From Albidovulum denitrificans (GTDB lineage: Bacteria > Pseudomonadota > Alphaproteobacteria > Rhodobacterales > Rhodobacteraceae), in contig NZ_PVEP01000005.1 in assembly GCF_002973535.1 (NCBI RefSeq), positions 1-64,000 on the forward strand: a stretch of 64,000 nucleotides of DNA, given 5' to 3'. The first letter of the stretch is position 1. The number at the start of each line of letters is the position of its first letter. Position numbers and translations under genes: made by a program. The notes under the pieces were generated by a model. The model did not search any database. It saw only the letters and a program-made list of their open reading frames with translations, and had not been told where the DNA came from. This document shows positions 50,923 to 59,934 of the stretch, in pieces.

Positions 50923-51420
50923 ATGCTGAAAACCATCTACGCTCCGCTTCTGATTGCAACCCTGGCCGTGTCCGGCTGTGTCGATGAGGGTGGCGGGAAC
51001 TCCGGCCCGCGTTCCGGCAGCGCCATGCCGGGCGATATGGTGTTGAACGTGACCCACACCGAGGTGATGCCGAACATTCTGGGCGGAAAGGATGTTTTTG
51101 GTCGGACCCGCGACACCGGCAAGACGATGGTGATCCTTGACTCGGCCGCGAATGGCAAGGCGGTGTTCCGGCGCCAGGACGTGGCCATCCTCAGTTCCAA
51201 GAACACCGGCAATATCTCCCCCACCGTCATCAATACCGGCAAGAAGGCGTCGGATGTGATCGTCCTCCCGTCGATGGCGCCGAAGGACGAGATTGGTCCG
51301 ATGCGTGAGACCTCGTTCACCCTGACGGCGGCGCCGGGGAACAATGCGATCACGATCGACGGCCATACGCTGACGGTTCTGTCCGTTCAGAATGGCATCA
51401 TCAACTATAGCGCCAACTGA
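50923..51420 (+). CDS. Lipoprotein of unknown function
   Basis: 165 residues. The signal peptide MLKTIYAPLLIATLAVSGC ends in lipobox AVSGC, so Cys19 is lipidated. The mature part is Gly-rich, with GGKDVFGRTRDTGKTMVILD and a conserved-looking KDEIGPMRETSFTL block, mostly beta by appearance. CGGGAGGACCAC provides the ribosome site. The M48 protease gene begins 8 bases after its stop, so the pair is probably cotranscribed. Confidence 0.75.
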   Translation: MLKTIYAPLLIATLAVSGCVDEGGGNSGPRSGSAMPGDMVLNVTHTEVMPNILGGKDVFGRTRDTGKTMVILDSAANGKAVFRRQDVAILSSKNTGNISPTVINTGKKASDVIVLPSMAPKDEIGPMRETSFTLTAAPGNNAITIDGHTLTVLSVQNGIINYSAN

Positions 51421-51428
51421 GGCGCGCC

Positions 51429-52271
51429 ATGTGTGAGGCCTGCAATCCGGCCCGGACACCCCAGCGGTACAGGCACCGCTGGGAGATGCCGATGGTCGTG
51501 ACGGCCTGGATGATTTCGCTGTTGGCGGTCGGGGTAAGCCTGACCGCCACCGACGATATAGTCGCCAGCGCCAGGGCAAACGACGTCGAGTGGCTGCTGA
51601 ACCTTGGCTATCTCGTCCTGTTCACGCCGATCATGGCGCTGATTACGCGGTTCTACCGGGCCGCGAAGGAGCGGTCGAACGGGATCAAGGTCGGGCCGCA
51701 GCAGTTTTCCCATATCTGGGATATCTATACCGATCTCCTGACGCGGTTCGACCTGCCGACCGCGCCCGCGCTTTATGTCGTCAACGGCAATGGCGCGGTG
51801 AACGCCTATGCCATGTCCTGTTCGCTGCGCCGCAAATATGTGGTGCTGAACGCCGAGATCGCCGGTCTTGGGCAGCACGACCCGGAGCTTGTTCGCTTTG
51901 TGCTGGCCCATGAGCTTGCGCATCACAAGCTTGGCCATGTCGCTTTGGTGCGCATTTCCATTGCGGCGGTCATGCATGCGCTGTTCCTGCCCGGAAAGGC
52001 CATGATCCGCGCGCAGGAATATTCGGCCGACCGGCTGGCCATGGCGGTCTGCCCCGAGGCCGCCGATACGCTGGTCTTCCTGTCGGTCGGGCCATGGATG
52101 GCGCAGCAGTTGAATGCCGAGGCTTATGTCGACCAGATGGTCGAGGATAGCCGCGGATTGATGGTGCGCGTCGTGAATATGGCCAGCGATCACGCGGTGA
52201 TGAGCAAGCGCTACAAGGCGCTGCGCGACATTGCCAAACATGGTTTTGACAAGCATGGCGAGATGTTCTGA
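51429..52271 (+). CDS. M48-family zinc metalloprotease
   Basis: 280 residues. Two membrane helices (about 21-40 and 57-75) precede the catalytic domain, whose zinc motif is HELAHHKLGH (His161, Glu162, His165) with the third ligand in QEYSADR (Glu198). M48 enzymes (HtpX, YcaL types) degrade misfolded membrane or outer-membrane proteins. It follows a lipoprotein gene closely and is preceded by a LytTR membrane regulator, suggesting an envelope-related group. Confidence 0.88.
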   Translation: MCEACNPARTPQRYRHRWEMPMVVTAWMISLLAVGVSLTATDDIVASARANDVEWLLNLGYLVLFTPIMALITRFYRAAKERSNGIKVGPQQFSHIWDIYTDLLTRFDLPTAPALYVVNGNGAVNAYAMSCSLRRKYVVLNAEIAGLGQHDPELVRFVLAHELAHHKLGHVALVRISIAAVMHALFLPGKAMIRAQEYSADRLAMAVCPEAADTLVFLSVGPWMAQQLNAEAYVDQMVEDSRGLMVRVVNMASDHAVMSKRYKALRDIAKHGFDKHGEMF

Positions 52272-52303
52272 GTACGCCCGTGATGGGTTCTGCGACAAGG
52301 CGA

Positions 52304-52351
52304 GTTGATGTGGTTTCAGGTTGATGCCGTTTCGAGTTGATGTGTTTTGAG
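52304..52351. repeat. Three 16-bp tandem repeats next to element copy 4
   Basis: GTTGATGTGGTTTCAG, GTTGATGCCGTTTCGA and GTTGATGTGTTTTGAG follow without gaps at 52304, 52320 and 52336. A further GTTGATG occurs at 52457 just after palindromic element copy 4, 16 bases beyond where the next unit would end if the element were removed. The element therefore appears to sit inside the array. Confidence 0.7.
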
Positions 52352-52445
52352 CTAAAGTGTTTCGGGTTTTCGTTGAGAAAGTAAGTATCAGAATTTGAAC
52401 GAAATAAGTTCGAATTCTGAGTCAGTGTAAACCCGAAATGCCATA
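52352..52445. repeat. Palindromic intergenic element, copy 4 (inverted)
   Basis: It reads in the opposite orientation to copies 1-3: GTGTTTCGGGTTTTCGTTGA at the left, an inner hairpin TCAGAATTTGAAC/GTTCGAATTCTGA, and GTAAACCCGAAATGCC at the right. It lies in the 290-base gap between the M48 and trmB genes, which point the same way, unlike the other copies. Confidence 0.9.
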
Positions 52446-52561
52446 ATTCGTTCCGAGTTGATGTCATTCGTCCTGTGGCGGCATCGCCTGTCTTTGCGGC
52501 AGGCGATGCTTGACCCACCACCGGGGCGGGCGGTAAAGGCGCCCGACCCTTGGGATGACCG

Positions 52562-53263
52562 ATGACCGACGACACCCCCCCTTCCGCCGAATGGCGCAAT
52601 TTCTATGGCCGCATCCATGGCAAGACCCTGCGCCCGGCGCAGAAGGTCTATCTGTCCGAGGATCTGGCAAGCCTGCGCCCGGCGGGTGTGACGCGCGAGG
52701 ACAACCCGGCGCGCGATCCGATCGACCCGGCGGGCATCTTCGGCGATGATCGCCCGATCTGGCTTGAGATCGGGTTCGGCGGCGGCGAACACCTTGTCCA
52801 CATGGCGGCGCGCTATCCCGAAATCGGGATCGTCGGGTGTGAGCCTTTCGTGAACGGTGTCGCCATGCTTCTGGGCAAGATCCGGCAGGCGGGGGTGACG
52901 AACCTTGCCGTCCACCCCGGCGATGCGCGCGACCTGATGGAGGTGTTGCCCGATGCCTCGGTCGCGAAGGCGTTCCTGAACTATCCCGACCCCTGGCCGA
53001 AGCGCCGCCACCACCGCCGCCGTTTTGTGACCCAGGATCACCTGCGGTCGCTGGCGCGGGTGATGCAGCCGGGGGCGGAGTTCCGTGTCGCGACCGATAT
53101 TCCCGATTATGTGCGCCAGACCCTGAAAGAGGTGCCGCAGGCCGGGTTCGACCTTGTCGGCGAGGGGGGCGTGGCCTGGGGTGACTGGCTGTCCACCCGC
53201 TATGAGCAGAAGGCGCTGCGCGAGGGGCGGGTGCCGCATTACGTGACCTTCCGCCGCCGGTAA
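52562..53263 (+). CDS. trmB: tRNA (guanine-N7)-methyltransferase
   Basis: 233 residues. TrmB methylates G46 in the tRNA variable loop using S-adenosylmethionine. The SAM motif LEIGFGGGEHLVHMA, NYPDPWPKRRHHRRRF (catalytic/tRNA-binding) and VATDIPDYVRQTL are distinctive. It is followed by a repeat-type hairpin and then aroA. Confidence 0.96.
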   Translation: MTDDTPPSAEWRNFYGRIHGKTLRPAQKVYLSEDLASLRPAGVTREDNPARDPIDPAGIFGDDRPIWLEIGFGGGEHLVHMAARYPEIGIVGCEPFVNGVAMLLGKIRQAGVTNLAVHPGDARDLMEVLPDASVAKAFLNYPDPWPKRRHHRRRFVTQDHLRSLARVMQPGAEFRVATDIPDYVRQTLKEVPQAGFDLVGEGGVAWGDWLSTRYEQKALREGRVPHYVTFRRR

Positions 53264-53264
53264 G

Positions 53265-53306
53265 GGCGGGATGCCTCCGTCGGAGGTATTTCGGGCAAGA
53301 TGAATG
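53265..53306. repeat. Rhodobacterales-type intergenic repeat with hairpin
   Basis: CCTCCG (53274-53279) and CGGAGG (53281-53286) form a tight hairpin, followed by TATTTCGGGCAAGATGAATG. The same core occurs inverted at 7690-7718. It may terminate trmB. Confidence 0.55.
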
Positions 53307-53366
53307 GGCATGGACCCACCGGGGCGCTTGCGCTATCAGCGGAACGGTTTTTCGACGGAGACGCCC

Positions 53367-54716
53367 ATGTCCGGCCACGGCACCCCCATTCCGATGTCAG
53401 CGCGCAAATCCGGCCCCCTGAAGGGCCGTGCGGAGGTGCCGGGCGACAAGTCGATCTCCCACCGCTCATTGATCCTTGGCGCGATGGCCGTGGGGGAGAC
53501 GAAGGTGACCGGGCTTCTGGAAGGGCAGGACGTGTTGGACACCGCCGCCGCGATGCGTGCCTTCGGGGCCGAGGTCACGCGGCATGGGGAGGGGGACTGG
53601 TCGGTGCATGGCGTCGGCGTGGGCGGCTTTGCGGAACCCGAGCAGGTGATCGACTGCGGCAATTCCGGGACCGGCGTCCGGCTGATCATGGGGGCGATGG
53701 CCACCACGGCGATGAGCGCGACCTTCGCCGGCGATGCCTCGCTTCGCAAGCGGCCGATGGGCCGCGTGACCGATCCGCTGGCGCTTTTCGGGGCGCGGGC
53801 CTATGGGCGGCAGGGGGGGCGTTTGCCGATGACCATCGTCGGCGCGGCGGACCCGGTGCCGGTGCGCTATGTCGTCCCCGTACCTTCGGCGCAGGTGAAA
53901 TCGGCGGTGCTGCTGGCGGGGCTGAACGCGCCGGGGCAGACGGTCGTGATCGAGAGGGAGCCGACGCGCGATCATTCGGAGCGGATGCTCAGGGGTTTTG
54001 GCGCCGAGCTGACGGTCGAGGATACGGGTGAGGGCCGCGTCATCACCCTGACCGGCCAGCCGGAGCTGCGCCCGCAGGTGGTGGCGGTGCCGCGCGATCC
54101 GTCCTCGGCCGCGTTTCCGGTCTGTGCGGCGCTGATCGTCGAAGGGTCGGACATCCTCGTCCCCGGCGTCAGCCAGAACCCGACGCGGAACGGGCTTTAT
54201 ACCACGCTGGTGGAGATGGGCGCCGACATCGAATTCCAGAACCCGCGCGAAGAGGGGGGGGAACCGGTCGCCGACCTCCGGGTCCGCGCCTCCACCCTGA
54301 ACGGTATCGAGGTGCCGGAGGAGCGCGCGGCCAGCATGATCGACGAATATCCGATCCTGTCGGTGGTGGCGGCCTTTGCCGAGGGGACGACCGTCATGCG
54401 GGGCGTGAAGGAGCTGCGCGTGAAGGAAAGCGACCGGATCGACGCGATGGCGCGCGGGCTTGAGGCCTGTGGCGTGCGGGTCGAGGAGGAAGAGGATGTG
54501 CTGATCGTTCACGGCATGGGGCAGGGCGGTGTGCCGGGCGGTGCGACCTGCGCGACCCATATCGACCACCGGATCGCGATGTCCTTCCTTGTGGCCGGGC
54601 TTGCGGCGAAGCGGCCGGTCAGCGTCGATGACGGATCGCCCATCGCGACCTCTTTCCCGGCGTTCGAGGGGCTGATGGCGGGGCTGGGCGCGCAGATCCG
54701 GCGCGACAATCGCTGA
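53367..54716 (+). CDS. aroA: 3-phosphoshikimate 1-carboxyvinyltransferase (class II EPSP synthase)
   Basis: 449 residues. It joins phosphoenolpyruvate to shikimate 3-phosphate in the shikimate pathway. The class II motifs are present: GDKS (27-30), RDHSE, SAQVK and NPTR. The PEP-site loop reads GNSGTG, with Gly101 at the position of Ala100 of the glyphosate-insensitive CP4 enzyme. [20 protein letters not shown] and [16 protein letters not shown] resemble CP4 closely. The ATG at 53367 has CGGAG upstream. cmk and rpsA follow in the usual proteobacterial order but a BchE-like gene intervenes on the opposite strand. Confidence 0.96.
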   Translation: MSGHGTPIPMSARKSGPLKGRAEVPGDKSISHRSLILGAMAVGETKVTGLLEGQDVLDTAAAMRAFGAEVTRHGEGDWSVHGVGVGGFAEPEQVIDCGNSGTGVRLIMGAMATTAMSATFAGDASLRKRPMGRVTDPLALFGARAYGRQGGRLPMTIVGAADPVPVRYVVPVPSAQVKSAVLLAGLNAPGQTVVIEREPTRDHSERMLRGFGAELTVEDTGEGRVITLTGQPELRPQVVAVPRDPSSAAFPVCAALIVEGSDILVPGVSQNPTRNGLYTTLVEMGADIEFQNPREEGGEPVADLRVRASTLNGIEVPEERAASMIDEYPILSVVAAFAEGTTVMRGVKELRVKESDRIDAMARGLEACGVRVEEEEDVLIVHGMGQGGVPGGATCATHIDHRIAMSFLVAGLAAKRPVSVDDGSPIATSFPAFEGLMAGLGAQIRRDNR

Positions 54717-54719
54717 TCC

Positions 54720-56225
54720 CTACTCTGCTGCAATGCGCGGGGCGGTGCGGGCCATCGCCTCTTCCGGCAATTGCTCTGCCCCCCAGTAGTCCGCGACGGT
54801 CGGCCCTTTGCGCGCCGGTTTCAGGATCGCGTCCGTGATCTCGCGAAGCCAGACGCGGCGTCCCATCGCGGTGTACCAGCGCTGCGCGTGGCGCATGTCG
54901 CGGTCCGGCTGAAGATAGGCACGCCAGAGCGCCCTGGGCCGCAGTTGCAGCGTGGCCTCGATCAGCTTGACCCAGAGGAAGACGCGCCAGGCCGGGACAT
55001 GGGGCGTTTCGATCACCTGATGCTTGTAATCCCAGAGCCGGAGATCGGTGCGGATCACCCTGCGGTGGGCGGACTGGCCGTGGAAGGGCGTCCAGCGATG
55101 GGGCGTGGCGTAGATCGACATGACCTGATCGGGGTCATAGGCCAGAAGCTGCCGGAGCAGGCGCCAGTAATCGCGGTCGGTCTCCTCCTCGAACCCCACG
55201 GCGAAGGTGCAAAGGCCGATCATGCCGTTATCGCGCAGGAGGCGGATTGCCTCGCGGTCCTTGGCGCGGGTGCCGCCCTTTTTGACGGTGGCCAGCGTCG
55301 CCTCATCCGTTCCCTCGATCCCGAGAAGGAAGCGCAGGCAGCCGGCCTTCTTGTAAAGCGGCAGAAGGTCGGCGTCGCGGACGATGTCATCGGCGCGGGT
55401 GGAGCCGACGATGGTCACCTTGACCTCTTCGGCGATCAGCGCCTCAAGAAACGCCTTCCAGGCGCGCCGGGAGGAGGTGGGGTTTTCATCGGCGAGGTTG
55501 ATGAGTTCAACGCCCTTCTCGCGCACCAGCCAGGCGATTTCGCGCGCCAGCCTGACCGGATCGCGGTGGCGCCAGCGGGTCCAGAAGCCGCGCTGCCCGC
55601 AATAGGTGCAAAGATGCGGGCAGCCGCGCGAGAATTGCACGATCACGGCGCGTTTGCCGCCCCAGTAGCTGTGTCTGGTAAAGTCGATCAGCTCCCACCC
55701 GATCCGGTGGGCGTCGAGGTCGCGGATCATCGGCGCGGGCGGGGTGGCATGGGGCAGACCGTCCTTGCGGTAGGCGAGGCCGGGGATGGCTGCAAGGTCG
55801 ATCCCGGCCTCAAGCGCGCCCATCAGCGCGGTCACGGTTTCCTCCCCCTCGCCGCGCAGGATGACGTCGATGTCGGCGGTGCCGGACAGGATTTGGTGCC
55901 AGTGATAGGTCGGGTGGACACCGCCATAGACGATGGTCAGGTCCGGGTGCCAGGCTTTCAGCGCGGTGGCGATCTTCAGGACGGTCGGATGGGCGGAGGT
56001 CGACCCGGAATGGCCGATCAGGACCGCGTCGGGACGGTGGCTGAGGACCTCTCTCCGGATCGTGCGGAGGGGCATGGGGCCAAGGTCGGCATTGACCAGC
56101 CGGACGTCGTGGCCCGCGTCGATCAGCGGGCCGCCGATGCAGAGCAAGCCGAAGGGCGGCAGATTTTCCCTTGGAACGCGGCTGCCGATGGCGGTATGGG
56201 GCGGGTGGAGAAGGACGATACGCAT
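54720..56225 (-). CDS. BchE-like B12-binding radical SAM protein
   Basis: 501 residues. A cobalamin-binding N-terminal domain ([37 protein letters not shown]) precedes a radical SAM domain whose cluster cysteines are Cys202, Cys206 and Cys209 in [16 protein letters not shown], followed by [14 protein letters not shown]. It closely resembles BchE, the anaerobic cyclase that makes ring E in bacteriochlorophyll synthesis. BchE is usually about 575 residues and lies in a photosynthesis cluster; this gene is shorter and isolated, so it may be a paralogue with another substrate. It sits between aroA and cmk on the opposite strand. Confidence 0.75.
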   Translation of the reverse strand: MRIVLLHPPHTAIGSRVPRENLPPFGLLCIGGPLIDAGHDVRLVNADLGPMPLRTIRREVLSHRPDAVLIGHSGSTSAHPTVLKIATALKAWHPDLTIVYGGVHPTYHWHQILSGTADIDVILRGEGEETVTALMGALEAGIDLAAIPGLAYRKDGLPHATPPAPMIRDLDAHRIGWELIDFTRHSYWGGKRAVIVQFSRGCPHLCTYCGQRGFWTRWRHRDPVRLAREIAWLVREKGVELINLADENPTSSRRAWKAFLEALIAEEVKVTIVGSTRADDIVRDADLLPLYKKAGCLRFLLGIEGTDEATLATVKKGGTRAKDREAIRLLRDNGMIGLCTFAVGFEEETDRDYWRLLRQLLAYDPDQVMSIYATPHRWTPFHGQSAHRRVIRTDLRLWDYKHQVIETPHVPAWRVFLWVKLIEATLQLRPRALWRAYLQPDRDMRHAQRWYTAMGRRVWLREITDAILKPARKGPTVADYWGAEQLPEEAMARTAPRIAAE

Positions 56226-56318
56226 GGGCTTCCTCTTTGTCATTTCGCCTTGCGTAGACGTCGCGATGTGCAGGACCCGCGCAGAAGAGGCGCGGCCCGC
56301 GTGCAGGAGGACAGGCCA

Positions 56319-56903
56319 GTGATCTTCACGGTTGCCATCGACGGCCCGGCGGCGGCGGGGAAGGGGACGATTTCCCGCGCCGTGGCGGCGCATTTCGGGT
56401 TTGCGCATCTCGACACCGGGCTGCTTTATCGTGCCGTCGGCGCCAAGGGTGGCGATCCGGTCGCGGCGGCGGAAGGCCTGACCGAAGATGACCTGACCCG
56501 CGACGATCTGCGTACGCTGGCCGCCGGGCAGGCGGCATCGAAGGTCGCGGTCATCCCCGAGGTGCGCGCCGCGCTGGTCGTGTTTCAGCGCCAGTTCGCC
56601 CGGCGTGCGGGCGGCGCGGTGCTGGACGGGCGCGACATCGGCACGGTGATCTGCCCCGAGGCCGAGGTGAAGCTTTACGTCACCGCCAGCGCCGAGGTCC
56701 GCGCCCACCGCCGCTGGCTTGAGGTGGGGGGGGATGAGGGGCAGGTGCTGGCCGAGGTGATCGAACGGGACAAGAGGGATGCCGAGCGGGCGACGGCGCC
56801 GTTACGGCCGGCGGCGGATGCGCTCTTGCTTGATACATCAGAGATGACCGTCACGGAGGCGGTGGACCGGGCGATAAAGGCGGTACTCGCCGTGCGGGGA
56901 TGA
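56319..56903 (+). CDS. cmk: Cytidylate kinase
   Basis: 194 residues from GTG 56319, with AGGAGG eight bases upstream. Cmk phosphorylates CMP and dCMP. The P-loop is [28 protein letters not shown] and [22 protein letters not shown] are conserved, and [13 protein letters not shown] forms the lid region. It is followed by a frameshifted membrane-protein remnant and then rpsA. Confidence 0.95.
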   Translation: MIFTVAIDGPAAAGKGTISRAVAAHFGFAHLDTGLLYRAVGAKGGDPVAAAEGLTEDDLTRDDLRTLAAGQAASKVAVIPEVRAALVVFQRQFARRAGGAVLDGRDIGTVICPEAEVKLYVTASAEVRAHRRWLEVGGDEGQVLAEVIERDKRDAERATAPLRPAADALLLDTSEMTVTEAVDRAIKAVLAVRG

Positions 56904-56997
56904 AGGGTCGGAGGCGGGTAGCTTTCGAATGCGAGGTGCCTGCACGTCCGGCGGGTGGAGAGTTCCGATGGCAAGGGTGAGGCGGAAAGGTCGCGGC

Positions 56998-57410
56998 ATG
57001 GGTCAGATCAACAGGGAAACCCTTATTGGAGTCGGCGCGATTGCCGCTTTTCTCTTCGCCTTCGCGCTGGGTGTTGTGGGGTCGATGCTGTCCTTGTTCT
57101 ATCCGGGATACTTTGCGCAATACCTCTCTCTGCCAGTGGTGCCAACGCTGGTCTTCCTTGTCGTAGTGCACTGGCTGCCTTTGGCGCTGCTTATTACGAC
57201 GTTTATAAAGGGCGAGCGGTTCCGCGATGGTGGAGTGTGCTTTACGTTCTCGCATCGCTTCCGCCCCTCTATGTCGGTTGGGATGGCCTGGTCGTACGAA
57301 GGGATTTCGGTGACACCCTCCTGTGGCTTCCATACCTTTTGACCGGATTGGTTATGGCGATTGTTGGACTGGCGATTGCCTTTGGGCGCTTGGATGGCAA
57401 TCCGATGTGA
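56998..57410 (+). pseudogene. Frameshifted small membrane protein
   Basis: From the ATG at 56998 one frame encodes two or three membrane helices (TLIGVGAIAAFLFAFALGVV, VVPTLVFLVVVHWLPLALLI) up to KGERFRD near 57225, after which it becomes non-membrane and stops at 57342. A second frame, shifted by one deleted base (or two inserted), continues with WWSVLYVLASLPPLYVGWDG and LLWLPYLLTGLVMAIVGLAI to 57410. Joined, they make a sensible four-helix protein of about 137 residues. Either a real inactivating indel near 57210-57230 or a sequencing error explains it. No family recognised. Confidence 0.6.
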
Positions 57411-57672
57411 GTTGAGATCGCGACGGCAGGTGTCGGCCGGTGATCGGGGCAAGCTTCACGGTGCTGCCTTCGCCCTTGCAATCATGGGCCACAGGGCCTA
57501 TACGCCACCCCGTCAAACGGGCCGCGAGAGTCCGGGGCATGCGAGGATGCGCAGGGTCGGGGAATACCGGCCCTTTCGTGTTTTCGGACGCCTCGACGCC
57601 TCGTGGGCAGACCAAAGACCGGCGGAGCCAACCGCATGGCCAGAAACATCGTGAAAAGGAAACTGAAAACGC

Positions 57673-59358
57673 ATGTGCGCTAAAGCCACGATGGAGGAAT
57701 TCGAAGCCCTCCTCAAAGAAAGCTTCGAGATCGACACGCCCGAAGAGGGTTCGGTCGTCAAGGGCAAGGTCATCGCCATCGAGGCGGGCCAGGCCATCAT
57801 CGACGTCGGCTACAAGATGGAAGGCCGCGTCGACCTCAAGGAATTCGCAAGCCCCGGTGAACAGCCCGATCTGAGCATCGGCGACGAGGTCGAGGTCTAT
57901 CTCGACCGCGTTGAGAACGTCCGGGGTGAGGCCGTCCTGTCGCGCGAGAAAGCGCGCCGGGAAGAGGCCTGGGATCGTCTCGAACAGGCCTATGCCAAGG
58001 AAGAGCGCGTCGATGGCGCCATCTTCGGCCGCGTCAAGGGTGGTTTCACCGTGGATCTGGGCGGCGCGGTCGCGTTCCTGCCCGGCAGCCAGGTCGATGT
58101 CCGTCCGGTGCGCGATGCCGGCCCGCTGATGGGCATGAAGCAGCCGTTCCAGATCCTCAAGATGGACCGTCGCCGGGGCAACATCGTCGTGTCCCGCCGC
58201 GCGATCCTGGAAGAAAGCCGCGCCGAACAGCGCGCCGAGGTCATCAGCAACCTGTCCGAAGGTCAGGTCGTGGATGGCGTGGTCAAGAACATCACCGAAT
58301 ACGGTGCGTTCGTTGACCTTGGCGGTGTCGACGGCCTGCTGCACGTCACCGACATGGCGTGGCGCCGCGTGAACCACCCGAACGAGATCCTGAACATCGG
58401 CGAGACCGTGAAGGTCCAGGTGATCAAGATCAACAAGGAAACCCACCGCATCTCGCTTGGCATGAAGCAGCTTCAGTCCGATCCGTGGGATACGGTCGAG
58501 GAGAAGTTCCCGCTGGGTTCGGTCCACAAGGGCCGCGTGACCAACATCACCGACTACGGCGCATTCGTCGAGCTGGAAGCCGGTGTCGAGGGTCTGGTCC
58601 ACGTCTCCGAAATGTCCTGGACCAAGAAGAACGTCCATCCGGGCAAGATCGTCTCCACCTCGCAGGAAGTGGACGTCATGGTGCTTGAGATCGACACCGC
58701 GAAGCGTCGCGTGTCGCTTGGCCTCAAGCAGACGATGCGCAACCCGTGGGAAGTCTTCGCGGAAACCCATCCGGTCGGCTCGCAGATCGAGGGCGAGGTC
58801 AAGAACATCACCGAATTCGGTCTGTTCGTCGGTCTCGACAACGACATCGACGGGATGGTTCACCTCTCCGACCTCAGCTGGGACCAGCGCGGCGAGGATG
58901 CGATCCAGAACTACCGCAAGGGCGACGTGGTTCAGGCCGCCGTCACCGAAGTCGATGTCGAGAAGGAGCGTATCTCCCTTTCGATCAAGGCGCTTGGCGA
59001 CGATACGTTCTCGGACGCGGTCGATGGCGTGAAGCGCGGTTCGGTCATCACGGTCACCGTCACGGCGATCGAGGATGGCGGGATCGAGGTCGAGTATAAC
59101 GGCATGAAATCCTTCATCCGTCGTTCGGACCTGTCGCGTGACCGTGCCGACCAGCGCCCCGAGCGCTTCCAGGTCGGTGACCACGTCGACGTGCGCGTGA
59201 CCAATGTCGACAGCAAGACCCGCCGTCTGGGCCTGTCGATCAAGGCGCGCGAGATCGCCGAAGAGAAGGAAGCCGTGGAACAGTACGGTTCGTCCGACTC
59301 CGGCGCCTCGCTTGGCGACATTCTCGGCGCGGCCCTGAAGGGTTCGTCCGACAAGTAA
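57673..59358 (+). CDS. rpsA: 30S ribosomal protein S1
   Basis: 561 residues with six S1 repeats, the standard proteobacterial form. S1 unfolds mRNA at the ribosome. Repeats are marked by VVKGKVIAIEAGQAIIDVGYK, VDGAIFGRVKGGFTVDLGG, KNITEYGAFVDLGGVDGLLH, TNITDYGAFVELEAGVEGLV and KNITEFGLFVGLDNDIDGMV. ATG 57673 is chosen with AAAAGGAAA about ten bases upstream. A strong terminator follows. The upstream 260 bases after the pseudogene contain no recognisable gene. Confidence 0.98.
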   Translation: MCAKATMEEFEALLKESFEIDTPEEGSVVKGKVIAIEAGQAIIDVGYKMEGRVDLKEFASPGEQPDLSIGDEVEVYLDRVENVRGEAVLSREKARREEAWDRLEQAYAKEERVDGAIFGRVKGGFTVDLGGAVAFLPGSQVDVRPVRDAGPLMGMKQPFQILKMDRRRGNIVVSRRAILEESRAEQRAEVISNLSEGQVVDGVVKNITEYGAFVDLGGVDGLLHVTDMAWRRVNHPNEILNIGETVKVQVIKINKETHRISLGMKQLQSDPWDTVEEKFPLGSVHKGRVTNITDYGAFVELEAGVEGLVHVSEMSWTKKNVHPGKIVSTSQEVDVMVLEIDTAKRRVSLGLKQTMRNPWEVFAETHPVGSQIEGEVKNITEFGLFVGLDNDIDGMVHLSDLSWDQRGEDAIQNYRKGDVVQAAVTEVDVEKERISLSIKALGDDTFSDAVDGVKRGSVITVTVTAIEDGGIEVEYNGMKSFIRRSDLSRDRADQRPERFQVGDHVDVRVTNVDSKTRRLGLSIKAREIAEEKEAVEQYGSSDSGASLGDILGAALKGSSDK

Positions 59359-59381
59359 TCGGCTTCGTTACCGAAGCAGGA

Positions 59382-59411
59382 ACGGCCCCGCCCGACCGGC
59401 GGGGCCGTTTT
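59382..59411 (+). terminator. Terminator after rpsA
   Basis: ACGGCCCCGCC (59382-59392) pairs perfectly with GGCGGGGCCGT (59398-59408) over a five-base loop and leads into TTTT. It is 24 bases after the rpsA stop. Confidence 0.92.
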
Positions 59412-59643
59412 GCTTTGCGAATCGGGGGGGTAGGTTCGAAGGCCCCCTGTATCGCGCCGCCCCCTATTGCTGCGATGCAGCAGGGGTAATCGGCCCGAAA
59501 TCGCCCGCCATTTTCTGTGACGCAGCGGGAAAATGCCGTTATTCCAATGGCTTTCCTGTTTCGTGATCGAATGTTTGCGCCTATAGTCCGGTTTGAAGAA
59601 CAGAAAACGGCCCGGAAAATCGGTCTGCAAGGGGGGTTAGTCC

Positions 59644-59925
59644 ATGATCAGGTCTGAACTGATCCAGAAGATTTCGGAAGAGAATCCGCACCTCTTCCAG
59701 CGTGACGTCGAGCGGATCGTGAATACCATCTTCGATGAGATTATCGAGGCCATGGCGCGCGGTGACCGGGTCGAACTGCGCGGCTTTGGCGCCTTCTCGG
59801 TGAAAAAGCGCGATGCGCGCACCGGGCGAAACCCGCGCACCGGGGAATCCGTGCCGGTCGAGGAAAAGCATGTTCCTTTCTTCAAGACCGGAAAGCTCTT
59901 GCGCGACCGGCTGAACGGGGGCTAA
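59644..59925 (+). CDS. ihfB: Integration host factor subunit beta
   Basis: 93 residues. IHF bends DNA as a heterodimer with Ihf[18 protein letters not shown], the [20 protein letters not shown] saddle and the arm [20 protein letters not shown] (with the intercalating Pro) identify the HU/IHF fold and the beta subunit. It sits downstream of rpsA as in most proteobacteria. A TATAGT at 59582-59587 could be its -10 box. Confidence 0.96.
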   Translation: MIRSELIQKISEENPHLFQRDVERIVNTIFDEIIEAMARGDRVELRGFGAFSVKKRDARTGRNPRTGESVPVEEKHVPFFKTGKLLRDRLNGG

Positions 59926-59934
59926 TCCTCCTCC

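Noticed and set aside
56929-57342. Programmed ribosomal frameshift in the small membrane protein
   Set aside because: No slippery heptamer followed by a pseudoknot was seen at the switch; an indel or sequencing error is simpler.
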